The notes: generated by a model from the letters alone, not told the origin. Shown: positions 8,801 to 16,873, counted from the first letter of the stretch. The stretch is DNA of 64,000 nt from Pseudomonadota bacterium (GCA_021325135.1 JAJPHT010000046.1:1-64000), one strand, 5' to 3'. A program made the numbers and translations.

Positions 8801-9432
8801 CAGGCCGCCTCCGGAAGCCGCGCCTGCTTCAGGACGGACGCAGGCGTCCGTCCTGAAGCAGGCGCGGCCATCTCGACGCGCTGCGCGCCGCACGCGCGCA
8901 CCTCGGCGAGGAGCGCCTCGGCGCGGGGGCCCGGCGCGGGGGAGAGCGTCGCGACCACGGGGAACGCGCTCTGCGCGGCCCACGCGTCCAGGCGGCGCAG
9001 GCTGCGGCGCAGGAGGACGCGGCTCTCCTGGAGCGCCACGTCCTCGTCGAGGAACATCTCCAGGAGGCCCGTCGCGAGGGCCACGCCCACGGGGCGGCCG
9101 CGCGCCATGGCGGGGAGCGTCTCCTCCAGGAGCGCCACCAGCTGGTGCACGGTGAAGGCGCGGGCGAGCCAGACGCCGTCGGCCATCTCCGATTCCAGCC
9201 CGCGGGCGCGCGCCTGGGCGAGGAGCCCGTAGGCGTCGAGGCGGTTGTCGCCGCAGACGAGCACGCCGTCGCGCCCCGAGGCCACGGCCTCCAGGAGGAG
9301 GCGCGCCACGAGGCCGTCGAGCCACGCGGGGGGCGCCAGAACGAGGCGCAGGCGGCCGGGCTCGGGCGCGCCGGGGAGGTCCAGGCCGGGCACGCCGAAG
9401 GCGGGCGCGGCGGGCGCTGCGATGCCGGACAT
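8800..9432 (-). CDS. RecA/RadA-fold protein without a Walker A motif
   Basis: 210 aa from the ATG of MSGIAAPAAP; upstream codons belong to a repeat element. The order of blocks follows RadA: a strand RLRLVLAPPAWLDG where the P-loop should be, then VLVCGDNRLDAY (RadA-type D-x-x-N-x-F-D-P-Y position), ARAFTVHQLVALLEE (compare RadA ARAxxxDHQ), PVGVALATGLLEMFLDEDV at the Walker B strand, and a helix plus FPVVATLSPA strand. No GxxxxGKT is present, so ATP binding by the usual loop is unlikely. Sitting directly upstream of the polymerase, it recalls bacterial ImuA, the RecA-like part of the mutasome. Its C-terminus is encoded by a perfect palindrome (listed separately). Confidence 0.65.
   Translation of the reverse strand: MSGIAAPAAPAFGVPGLDLPGAPEPGRLRLVLAPPAWLDGLVARLLLEAVASGRDGVLVCGDNRLDAYGLLAQARARGLESEMADGVWLARAFTVHQLVALLEETLPAMARGRPVGVALATGLLEMFLDEDVALQESRVLLRRSLRRLDAWAAQSAFPVVATLSPAPGPRAEALLAEVRACGAQRVEMAAPASGRTPASVLKQARLPEAA
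8817..8868. repeat. 24-bp perfect palindrome with 4-nt loop inside the RecA-like gene
   Basis: The arms (beginning GCCGCGCCTGCTTCAGGACG) are perfect reverse complements separated by CAGG. The element is translated as the last residues of the RecA-like protein and contributes no fold-related sequence. It keeps the frame open. A similar but imperfect palindrome with the same CAGGACGGA core interrupts the FAD oxidoreductase gene near 40460. Confidence 0.8.
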
Positions 9433-9517
9433 GCGACCCCCAGGCGTGCGGCCTGCCGAAGAGGGGTTGGAGGTGGGTGCGCCGAAAGCGCTGGGCTCTT
9501 CCGTCAAGCTCCCCGAT

Positions 9518-9627
9518 GCAACCCGAACCCACGAACCACCGAACCGAGTAGGGCCGTGGTTCGTCGGTTCGGTGGTTCGGGTTGCGGCGGGGGAAAGGGG
9601 GCGCAGCCCCCAGCAAGGGAGACGCCC
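9518..9627. repeat. Dispersed inverted-repeat element, family 1, copy 1
   Basis: An imperfect hairpin built of GAACC/GGTTC units (arms such as GGTTCGGTGGTTCGGGTTGC) is followed by GGGGGAAAGGGGGCGCAGCC and a short tail. A second copy, in the other orientation, lies upstream of carB at 47711-47810, with the same order of parts. Here it fills the space between the RecA-like gene and uvrC. It could act as a bidirectional transcription stop or be a small non-autonomous mobile element. Confidence 0.75.
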
Positions 9628-9683
9628 ACGGAACGGCCGCGCCCCGCAAACGCTCATGCCCAAGCCGCGGCGTGGGGAAGGGC

Positions 9684-11567
9684 GTGCTCAAGGTCGACCT
9701 CGCCACGGTCCCCGAGGAGCCCGGCGTCTACCTGTTCAAGGACGACGCGGGGACCATCCTCTACGTGGGGAAGGCGGGGAGCCTCAAGGCGCGCCTCGCG
9801 AGCTACCGCGCCGGCAACCTCGACCCGCGCAAGGAGGCCATGCTGGAGAAGGCCACCAGGGTGGACCTCATCCTCACCACCTCCGAGAAGGAGGCGCTCC
9901 TCCTCGAAAGCTCGCTCATCAAGGCCAACCACCCGCGCTACAACGTCACGCTCACCGACGACAAGCGCTACCCGTTCATCCTGCTCACCGACCACCAGTA
10001 CCCGCGGGCGAGGATCGTGCGCGACACGCGCGCCAAGGGGCGCCTCTTCGGGCCCTTCCCCAACGCGGGCGCCGCGTGGCGGACGCTGAAGACCATGCAG
10101 GAGGTCTTCCGCATCCGCGACTGCAAGGAGCTGATCCCCGGCGGGTGCCTCAGCTACCAGATGCGCATGTGCTGGGGGCCGTGCATCAAGGACCCCGAGG
10201 AGCGGCGGCGCAAGACCGTGGACCGCGGCCTCTCCGACGTGGACCCCGAGGAACGATATCACGAGGCCGCGCAGCAGGCGGAGGCGTTCCTCAAGGGCGA
10301 CGCCGACCGCCTCGCCCGCGAATTGCAGCGCCAGATGGAGGAGGCCGCGAAGGGCGAGCAGTACGAGCGCGCCGCGCAGCTTCGCGACCGCCTCACCGCC
10401 ATCACGACCACGCTCCAGCACCAGGCCATCTTCGCGGGCGGCAAGGAGGACCGCGACGTCTTCACCGTCCACCGCGAAGGCCCCGCGTGGGTGGGCGTCG
10501 TCGTCCTCATGCGCCACGGCCAGGTGGCGGGCCAGGAGACGTTCTTCTTCCGCCAGGCGCAGGCCCACGAGGTGGGAGAGGTCCTGGCCGAGTTCATCCA
10601 GCGCTACTACGAGAACCTCCCCAGCGTGCCCCGCGAGGTGCTCGTCCCCGAGATGCCCCTGGGCCACGAGGGGCTCGCCGCGTGGCTCGCCGAGAAGCGC
10701 CAGGGCCCCGTGGACGTGCGCGTGCCGCAGAAGGGCGACCTCAGGCACGTCCTGGAGCACGCGCAGCGCAACGCCGAGTTCCGCCTGGGCCAGGAGCGCC
10801 TCAAGCGCGGCGAGGACGAGCACCGGAAGGAGCTTGTCGCGCTCCAGGCCGCGCTGAAGCTCCCCACGCTGCCGCGCCGGATCGAGTGCTTTGATATCTC
10901 GCACCTGGGCGGCACGGGCGTCGTCGCCAGCATGAGCGTGCTCCTGGACGGCCGCGCCGCGCCCTCCGAGTACCGCCGCTTCAAGGTGAGCACCGAGCGC
11001 AACGACGACTTCGCGGCCATGGAGGAGGTCGTCCGCCGCCGCTACTCGCGCCTTCAGAAGGAGGGGGGCGCCTTCCCGGACCTCGTCCTCATCGACGGCG
11101 GCATGGGGCAGCTCAACGCCGCGCGCGCCGCCCTCTCCGCGCTGGGCCTCGACGCGCAGCCCCTCGCCTCGCTGGCCAAGAAGGAGGAGGAGGTCTACCT
11201 TCCCAACCTGCTGCGGCCCCTCGCGCTGGGGCGCGCCAGCGACGCGCTGCTGCCCCTCATGCGCGTGCGCGACGAGGCCCACCGCTTCGCCGTGAGCTAT
11301 CAAAGGGCCAGCCGCAGGAAGCAGCTCCGCGAGAGCGCGCTGGACAGCGTGCCCGGCCTGGGCCCCGCCAAGAAGCGCGCCCTCCTCGCGCACTTCGGCA
11401 GCGTGGAGGACGTGCTGCGCGCCCGGGAGGAGGACCTCGCCCGCGTCCCCGGCATCGGGCCCAAGCTCGCCAAGGCCATCCTGGAGCCCGCCGCGGCCAG
11501 CAAGGCCGCCGAGTCCATCGCGCCCGCCGAGGAGGCCTCCTGGAAGCGCAAGCGCGACGCCGCGTGA
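9684..11567 (+). CDS. uvrC: Excinuclease ABC subunit C
   Basis: 627 aa from a GTG preceded by GGGGAAGGG; a second GTG lies four codons earlier. UvrC makes both incisions in nucleotide excision repair. Domains in order: GIY-YIG nuclease (EEPGVYLFKD, ILYVGKAG), a Cys-containing segment (CLSYQMRMCWGPC), a UVR motif that would contact UvrB (around QMEEAAKGEQYERAAQLRD), the RNase H-like 3'... 5' incision domain (ECFDISHLGGTG, LVLIDGGMGQ), and a helix-hairpin-helix pair at the C-terminus (VPGLGPAKKRALL, VPGIGPKLAKAI). UvrC occurs in a minority of archaea by old transfer from bacteria; uvrA and uvrB are not in this window. It sits beside the putative translesion cassette, a DNA-repair neighbourhood. 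Confidence 0.95.
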   Translation: MLKVDLATVPEEPGVYLFKDDAGTILYVGKAGSLKARLASYRAGNLDPRKEAMLEKATRVDLILTTSEKEALLLESSLIKANHPRYNVTLTDDKRYPFILLTDHQYPRARIVRDTRAKGRLFGPFPNAGAAWRTLKTMQEVFRIRDCKELIPGGCLSYQMRMCWGPCIKDPEERRRKTVDRGLSDVDPEERYHEAAQQAEAFLKGDADRLARELQRQMEEAAKGEQYERAAQLRDRLTAITTTLQHQAIFAGGKEDRDVFTVHREGPAWVGVVVLMRHGQVAGQETFFFRQAQAHEVGEVLAEFIQRYYENLPSVPREVLVPEMPLGHEGLAAWLAEKRQGPVDVRVPQKGDLRHVLEHAQRNAEFRLGQERLKRGEDEHRKELVALQAALKLPTLPRRIECFDISHLGGTGVVASMSVLLDGRAAPSEYRRFKVSTERNDDFAAMEEVVRRRYSRLQKEGGAFPDLVLIDGGMGQLNAARAALSALGLDAQPLASLAKKEEEVYLPNLLRPLALGRASDALLPLMRVRDEAHRFAVSYQRASRRKQLRESALDSVPGLGPAKKRALLAHFGSVEDVLRAREEDLARVPGIGPKLAKAILEPAAASKAAESIAPAEEASWKRKRDAA

Positions 11568-11572
11568 GCCGG

Positions 11573-13204
11573 TCAGCGCAGGAAGCGGAAGGTCGACCCG
11601 ATGAGGAGCGCGTGCAGGGCGCCCAGCGCCAGGACGGCCACGGTGAGCCAGGCGTGGAATTCCCGCGCCTCCTTCCAGCGCAGGGGCGCCCACTTCGCCA
11701 TGACGAGCCCGGAGGCGCCCAGGACGCCCAGCATCGCGAGCGCGAGATAGCCCGTCCAGACGCCGGCCGAGGCGTTGCCCGCGTAGGCCCCCGCCATGAG
11801 GACGGCGCCGTGGGTGAGCGCGACGAGGCTCGCGCCGACGGCGGGCAGGGCGTGGAGGTCGAGCCAGGCGGGCCAGCGCAGGCGCGGCGGGAGGCCCAGC
11901 AGCCGCCGGCGCCGCGCCTCCCAGCCCAGGTAGGCGGGCAGGAGCGTCAGCGGCACCGCGAGCCAGCCCAGCGCGCGGCCCCAGGTCGTGCCCAGCCCGC
12001 TCGTCTGCGAGCCCGCGAGGTCGAGCCTCCCCGCCGCGTGGCGCGCGGACGCGTTGACGATCCCCGCGCTGTGGTAGGGAAGGTCGTCGGGGGCGCCCCC
12101 GCCGTGGGCGAAGTGCGCCGTGGCGTCCAGCGAAAGGGGGAGCGCGCCGCCCGAGGGCACGAGAAAGCCCACCGTCGCGGTCTGGCCCGGGCGCAGCGTC
12201 GGGACGGGCCGCGTCTCGTTGCCCAGCTTCACCGTGGTCCCCGTCACGTCGTGATGCCACGGGTCGGCCACCGTGACGTTGACCCACGCCGTGCCGTCGG
12301 GGTTGGGCGCCACGTCCGTCGTCGCCTGGAAGGAGACGAAGCCCGCGTGGTGCGACTGGCAGTCGGCCTGCTCGGCCTTGCCCACGAGGTCCAGCGTGCT
12401 GCTGCCCGCCTCCACCTTGTCGACGTGGACCCGGACGCGCACGGTCTCCCCCGCCAGGGGCGGATTGAAGTCGACGCGCACCAAGGCGTCGTCCACCACC
12501 GTCACGCGCCCGTCCGAGGCCTGCCCGTCGTCCTCGACGTGCACGGGCGCGCCCACCGCGGGCTCGTGGCGGACGGTCACGGTCGCGTTGGTGAGGTTGA
12601 CCACCACCGAGGGCCAGTAGGGGTAGCGATGCACGGTCGCGTCAAGCGCGGGGTCCGCGCGGATCGTGACGGCGCGCGGGCCCACGGAGAGCACCGTCGC
12701 GGGCCACGCGGGCAGGTCGACCACGTCGCCGGGCGACGCGTCGTGGCCCAGGTAGCGCGCAAGCTGCTGGCGCGAGACCTGGCTCACGCGCTGGAGCGTC
12801 TCCACGCGGGAGACGTTCACGACGTCGCCCCACGACCAGCTGCCGAACGCGCCCGCGGGGCCCAGGGTCGCGTTGAGCGTCTCCCCCGCCGAGGCGTTGA
12901 CGAGCGCGTCCGCGAGGCCGGGCAGCACGTCGCCGGGCACGCCCGCCGTGAACCTCTCGGGCTGCGGCGTCGAGTAGACGAGCGTGCCATTCGCAGTGTC
13001 GAAGGCGTCGACGCTCGCCAGAACGATATCGCCGGGCTGCGCGACGTCCACGGTGACGCTCTGCGCGGGCGGCGCGAACGCGCCGAAGGGCACGCTCAGC
13101 GCGAGGGGCGCCAGGATGGCGAGCGCGGAGGCGGCGACCACGAGAAGGAGGCGCCAGCGCACGGGAGCGCGACTCCGCCCGCGCGGCCAAGGCGTTTCCG
13201 GCAC
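11573..13204 (-). CDS. Membrane protein with FKBP-like, beta-sandwich and multi-helix TM domains
   Basis: 543 aa. A signal anchor (LLLVVAASALAILAPLALSV) leads into a domain whose DVLPGLADALVNASAGE followed by LGPAGAFG resembles FKBP peptidyl-prolyl isomerases (PGxxxALxGMxxGE, PxxxaYG), so it may act on secreted proteins. The middle region is rich in N-x-S/T sites and beta-sandwich-like (RPGQTATVGFLVPSGG). The C-terminal 150 residues hold four to five hydrophobic helices with histidines (LHALPAVGASLVALTHG, FHAWLTVAVLALGALHALL), which could bind b-type haem as in ferric-reductase-like or cytochrome b561-like domains; this is inference. The gene converges on uvrC with 5 nt between stops. Confidence 0.65.
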   Translation of the reverse strand: MPETPWPRGRSRAPVRWRLLLVVAASALAILAPLALSVPFGAFAPPAQSVTVDVAQPGDIVLASVDAFDTANGTLVYSTPQPERFTAGVPGDVLPGLADALVNASAGETLNATLGPAGAFGSWSWGDVVNVSRVETLQRVSQVSRQQLARYLGHDASPGDVVDLPAWPATVLSVGPRAVTIRADPALDATVHRYPYWPSVVVNLTNATVTVRHEPAVGAPVHVEDDGQASDGRVTVVDDALVRVDFNPPLAGETVRVRVHVDKVEAGSSTLDLVGKAEQADCQSHHAGFVSFQATTDVAPNPDGTAWVNVTVADPWHHDVTGTTVKLGNETRPVPTLRPGQTATVGFLVPSGGALPLSLDATAHFAHGGGAPDDLPYHSAGIVNASARHAAGRLDLAGSQTSGLGTTWGRALGWLAVPLTLLPAYLGWEARRRRLLGLPPRLRWPAWLDLHALPAVGASLVALTHGAVLMAGAYAGNASAGVWTGYLALAMLGVLGASGLVMAKWAPLRWKEAREFHAWLTVAVLALGALHALLIGSTFRFLR

Positions 13205-13256
13205 GAACCTTGCGTCCGCGCGAAAGGATGATCGCCTCCGGGCGGCATGGCGCCGC

Positions 13257-13547
13257 GTGGCCGAGCCCTACGAGTACGTCGCCCCGCTCATCACGGCGCT
13301 CCTGGCGCTGATCCCCCTGGTCGCGCTGGCGAGGGCGTGGCGCCGCACGCGCTCGACGCGCCTCCTGCTCGCGGCCGCGGCGTTCGCCACGTTCTTCGCC
13401 AGCGGCGTCGCCCTCTTCACCCTCGCGATCCTCGACCCCGCGACCTCGGACGCCGTGGAGTGGATCGAGTTCGCGAGCGACGTCGCCATCGTCGGCCTCT
13501 TCGCGCTCTCCTTCCTCTGGCCGCGGAATGAGCCGAATGCCGCCTGA
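13257..13547 (+). CDS. Small three-TM membrane protein paired with a wHTH regulator
   Basis: 96 aa from GTG (VAEPYEYVAPLITALL), because no in-frame ATG lies close. Three hydrophobic helices are visible: VAPLITALLALIPLVALA, LLLAAAAFATFFASGVALFTLAIL, and DVAIVGLFALSFLW. The 3' end overlaps the following winged-helix gene by 20 nt. Small membrane proteins co-encoded with HTH regulators are common in haloarchaea and related groups. The usual idea is that the membrane protein senses something for the regulator, but this is not shown. No enzyme motif is present. Confidence 0.65.
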   Translation: MAEPYEYVAPLITALLALIPLVALARAWRRTRSTRLLLAAAAFATFFASGVALFTLAILDPATSDAVEWIEFASDVAIVGLFALSFLWPRNEPNAA

Positions 13548-14049
13548 CCCCGTCGAGATCGGGCCGCGGCGCGACCTCTTGGCCCTGGTCCGCGCGCATC
13601 CGGGCATGCACCTGCGCGAGCTGGAGCGCGCGAGCGGGCTCGCCCTGGGCGCGCTGCGCCACCACCTGGACTACCTCCTGGCGGCGGGCCTGGTCAAGGA
13701 CGAGGAGGACGGGCGCCTGCGCCGCGTCTACCCGGCGGGCCTCGACCCCCCGCTGCGGAAGGCCCTCGCCGCGCTGCGCCCCCGCGCCCACCGCGCCGTC
13801 GTCCTGCACCTGCTCAACCATCCCGGCGGGACGACGCGGGACGTGGCCGCGGCGCTGGCGTTCCCCGAGACGACGGCGGGCCACTACCTGCGCGCGCTCG
13901 CGTCCGCGGGCATCGTCGTGCGCGAGCGCGCGGGGCACCGCCTCGCGGACCCGGAGGCCGTGGTGCGCGCGCTGGTCGCGTACCGGCCCAGCTTCGCGGA
14001 TCGGCTCGTGGACGCGGCCCTGGAGATCTGGTTCGAGACGGGGGACTAG
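13528..14049 (+). CDS. Tandem winged-helix transcription regulator
   Basis: 173 aa with two winged-helix units. The first spans about residues 10-65 (LLALVRAHPGMHLRELERASGLALGALRHHLDYLLAAGLV, wing at DGRLRRVYPAG). The second spans about residues 85-150 (LHLLNHPGGTTRDVAAALAFPETTAGHYLRALASAGIV). This architecture is frequent in Thermoplasmatota and haloarchaea as DNA-binding regulators of unknown targets. There is no ligand-binding domain. It overlaps the small membrane protein gene by 20 nt and is followed, 62 nt on, by citrate synthase. An alternative start is the Met three codons in. Confidence 0.8.
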   Translation: MSRMPPDPVEIGPRRDLLALVRAHPGMHLRELERASGLALGALRHHLDYLLAAGLVKDEEDGRLRRVYPAGLDPPLRKALAALRPRAHRAVVLHLLNHPGGTTRDVAAALAFPETTAGHYLRALASAGIVVRERAGHRLADPEAVVRALVAYRPSFADRLVDAALEIWFETGD

Positions 14050-14111
14050 CGCCGGCAGGAAAGGTTCTTGACAGCCACCCGCTTTCCCGGCCCAATCAAG
14101 GGGACTTACCC

Positions 14112-15241
14112 ATGGCGAACGGCACGTGGAAGGCCGGCCTCGAGGGCGTGGTCGCCGGCAAGACGGCGCTGAGCATGGTGGACGGCCAGCAGGGCCGCCT
14201 CACGTACCGCGGCTTCGACATCGGCGACCTCGCGCGCAGCTCGTCGTTCGAGGAGGTCGCGCACCTCCTCTGGCACGGCAAGCTCCCCACCAAGGCCGAG
14301 CTGGCCGACACGCGGGAGCGCCTCGCCAAGGAGCGCGCGCTCCCCAACGACGTCGTCGCGCTGCTGAAGGTCCTCGCCGGCCGCAGCCCCCCATGGACGC
14401 GCTGCGCACCAGCGTCAGCGCCCTCTCCCCCTTCGACCCCGACGTGGAGAAGAACGACCCCGCTGGAAATCTGCGCAAGGCGCACCGCATCACGGCCAAG
14501 ACCGCCACCATCATCGCGTCCTACCACCGCCTCCGCGAGGGGCAGGACCCCATCGCGCCCCGCACGGACCTCAGCCACGCCGCGAACTTCCTCTACATGC
14601 TCTCGGGCAAGGAGCCCGACGCCGAGATCGCCCGCGACTTCGACGTGGCGCTGGTGCTGCACGCGGACCACGGGTTCAACGCCAGCACGTTCAGCGCGCG
14701 CGTCACCGCCAGCACGCTCAGCGACATGCACAGCGCCATCACCAGCGCCGTGGGCACGCTCAAGGGCCCCCTGCACGGCGGCGCCAACGAGGCCGTCATG
14801 CACATGCTGGAGGACATCGGCAGCGCGGACAAGGCCGAGAAGTACATCGTCGAGAAGCTGGGCGCCAAGGAGAAGATCCCCGGCTTCGGCCACCGCATCT
14901 ACAAGGTCCTCGACCCCCGCGCGCCCTACCTCAAGGACATGAGCCACCGCCTCGGCCAGCGCGGCGGCAACCTCCAGTGGTACGAGATGAGCACCAAGAT
15001 CCAGGCCAAGGTCAAGGCCATGAAGGGGCTCGACGCCAACGTGGACTTCTACAGCGCCTCCACGTACCACAGCATGAACATCCCCACGGACCTGTTCACG
15101 CCCATCTTCGCCCTCTCCCGGGTGGCCGGCTGGAGCGCCCACGTCATGGAGCAGCTCTCCGACAACCGCCTCTACCGACCCGACGCCGAGTACGTCGGGC
15201 CCGACCGGCAGGAGTACGTCCCCCTGGAGAAGCGGGGGTAG
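14112..15241 (+). CDS. Citrate synthase, interrupted by a frameshift in a C-run
   Basis: Citrate synthase condenses acetyl-CoA and oxaloacetate at the head of the TCA cycle. The first frame gives MANGTWKAGLEGVVAGKTALSMVDG through LLKVLAGRSPP. The second frame takes over at MDALRTSVSALSPFDPD and carries HADHGFNAS, GPLHGGANE with the catalytic His, GFGHRIYKVLDPRAPYLK, and the C-terminal YRPDAEYVG. The switch falls in a run of six C at about 14387-14392; one extra C would restore one frame of 376 aa with perfect family continuity. This is therefore either a sequencing or assembly error or a very recent mutation. The second part also has an ATG at 14393, so gene callers may report two genes. Confidence 0.9.
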
Positions 15242-15381
15242 ACATCTCCCCACCCTTGACACGAGGATGGGGGCCCGTTGCCTCCTGTGAACCTCCGGGA
15301 AGCGCCCGCCGAAAGGGTCATGGCAAGTAGGCGCAGAGCACGTCGGGCTTGTGTGGCCCCGAGGTCCCCTGGGACTGGCTG

Positions 15382-15594
15382 ATGATGGACATCAGCTTCG
15401 TCATGGTGCTGGTGGGTGGCGGGATGACGCTGCGCGTGCGGGGAGTGAGCCCGTTCACGTGGCTCGCCTTCGGCCTCCTGTCGACGTGCGTCGGCGGGTT
15501 CCTCTTCGCGGCCACGGCGGAAGCCAACGCCGCGCTGGTGGCGGGAGCGCAAACCGCTTCCAACGTGGCGATGCTCGCCGGCTGCTCCCCATGA
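15382..15594 (+). CDS. Small two-TM membrane protein
   Basis: 70 aa beginning MMDISFVMVLVGGGMTLRV, with a second hydrophobic helix (FTWLAFGLLSTCVGGFLFAAT) and a short tail. The function is not recognised. Support for it being real comes from the ATGA overlap with the next gene: its TGA stop is within the start codon of the HExxH protein, as in other operons in this window. The 140 bases before it, after citrate synthase, hold no clear gene. Confidence 0.55.
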   Translation: MMDISFVMVLVGGGMTLRVRGVSPFTWLAFGLLSTCVGGFLFAATAEANAALVAGAQTASNVAMLAGCSP

Positions 15595-16064
15595 CGTGGC
15601 AGGATCGCCTCCGGCGGGAAGGCGCGCTCCAGCGCTACCCGCACCACGACCTCGTGTACCACGTCGGGCTCGCCCCGCCCGTGCCTCCGGAGTACGCGGT
15701 GCCGGGCCTCGTCGGGCTGACGTTCCGCCTGGGGCGGCGCCCCGGCGGAGGGCCCCTCTACGCGACGCTCCTGGACGCCGCCGCGGCGGTGCGCCTGGGC
15801 CAGCGGCTCGGCCTCGGGGAGGCCGAGTCGGTGGCCATGGTGGACAGCCACGAGCGCGTGCACGTCGCGCTCCAGCTCGACTACGAGCGCCTGGACGAGG
15901 TGCCCCCCGAGACGGAGGAGCGCCACTCGCACGTCGCGGACGCCGCGTGGCTCTCCCTGCGCCACCCGCGCGCGGAGCGCCTCGTGGAGGAGTCCGGCGG
16001 CCGCATCCTCGACGTCATGGGGCGCGGCTTCTGGAGCCTCCTCGTGGACGAGGCGCAGGAATAG
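15591..16064 (+). CDS. Putative HExxH-containing protein of unknown family
   Basis: 157 aa from ATG (MTWQDRLRREGALQRYPHHD). The notable feature is VDSHERVHVALQLDYERLDE, an HExxH zinc-protease signature in a helical context, with later His and Glu residues (ETEERHSH) that could give a third ligand. The N-terminal half is proline-rich and beta-like (PPVPPEYAVPGLVGLTFRLG). I do not recognise the family. HExxH also occurs by chance about once in many thousand residues, so a peptidase role is a hypothesis. It is translationally coupled to the preceding small membrane protein. Confidence 0.65.
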   Translation: MTWQDRLRREGALQRYPHHDLVYHVGLAPPVPPEYAVPGLVGLTFRLGRRPGGGPLYATLLDAAAAVRLGQRLGLGEAESVAMVDSHERVHVALQLDYERLDEVPPETEERHSHVADAAWLSLRHPRAERLVEESGGRILDVMGRGFWSLLVDEAQE

Positions 16065-16168
16065 GGCACCCACCGGTGGTGGAACTGACGGCCGAGTGCC
16101 CCGGCCTGTGATGGGCCTTCCCGGCATGGACTCCCCGGCCAGCGCCGGTGCGCCCCAGCGGCGGGGCG

Positions 16169-16873
16169 CTAGGCCTGCTGGCGCCCCAGGTAGAAGCGCC
16201 GGTAGAGGCGCCCCCAGAAGGGGTTGGGGAAGAACGTGAGGAGGGGCACGGCGACGCAGATCACGAACCCCGCCACGGGGTTGACCAGGGCGACGACCAG
16301 CGCGACGGCGAAGAGGACGGGCCCCACGGCAATGGCGACGCGCGTGCCGCGGAAGATGCGCCGGTCGAACACCGGGTTGAGCATGAGCGGGTCCTTGGTC
16401 GCGTAGAGGAGCATCTGCTGGAGCGCGAGGCCGCAGAGGATGAGGTTCACGCAGTAGAGCAGGATGGCGAGGCGGTCGAAGGGGAAGCTGCCCAGGTAGT
16501 GCGTGGAGAAGGGGACGAGGCTCACGAAGAGGAGGTAGAGCACGGTGGAGACCATGAGCGGCCGGTCGGAGCGGATGATGTAGTGGAACGCGATGGCGTG
16601 GGCCACCCAGTACGTGCCCAGCAGGATGAACGACATCGCGTAGACCAGCAGCGGGATGTGGAAATCGGCCCAGAACTCGGCCGGCGTGAGGGCCGGGCGG
16701 TTGAAGTCCGCGATCATGGTGAACGCCAGGAGCGTCATGGCGATGCTGAACACGCCGTCGCTGAGGCTCTTGATGCGGGAGGTGTCGCTGTAGTGCGACT
16801 CGTGGTCCAGGTCGTGGACCTTCTCCGGGATGTGGGGGCGCAGGCGCTCGGCGCGCGACTCTTGGCGGGCCAT
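16169..16873 (-). CDS. TMEM175-family potassium channel-like protein (DUF1211)
   Basis: 234 aa from MARQESRAERL; an ATG six codons earlier is possible. The first helix carries RIKSLSDGVFSIAMTLLAF, the signature of the TMEM175 family (R-x-x-x-F/L-SDG-x-x-x-IAxTLL). About five further hydrophobic helices follow (IPLLVYAMSFILLGTYWVAH, LMVSTVLYLLFVSLVPFS, LAILLYCVNLILCGLAL, VAIAVGPVLFAVALVVALV, VAGFVICVAVPLLTFF). Prokaryotic TMEM175 proteins form tetrameric K+-selective leak channels. It could serve potassium balance in this organism. It is transcribed with no close partner, the neighbouring secreted-protein gene lying 50 nt upstream in the same direction. Confidence 0.85.
   Translation of the reverse strand: MARQESRAERLRPHIPEKVHDLDHESHYSDTSRIKSLSDGVFSIAMTLLAFTMIADFNRPALTPAEFWADFHIPLLVYAMSFILLGTYWVAHAIAFHYIIRSDRPLMVSTVLYLLFVSLVPFSTHYLGSFPFDRLAILLYCVNLILCGLALQQMLLYATKDPLMLNPVFDRRIFRGTRVAIAVGPVLFAVALVVALVNPVAGFVICVAVPLLTFFPNPFWGRLYRRFYLGRQQA

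Noticed and set aside
8546-9706. 386-aa minus-strand ORF covering the small PolB2-cassette gene
   Set aside because: Its upstream part is antisense/out of frame with the RecA-like gene and the repeat; only the final 84 codons from ATG at 8800 have conserved-looking sequence.
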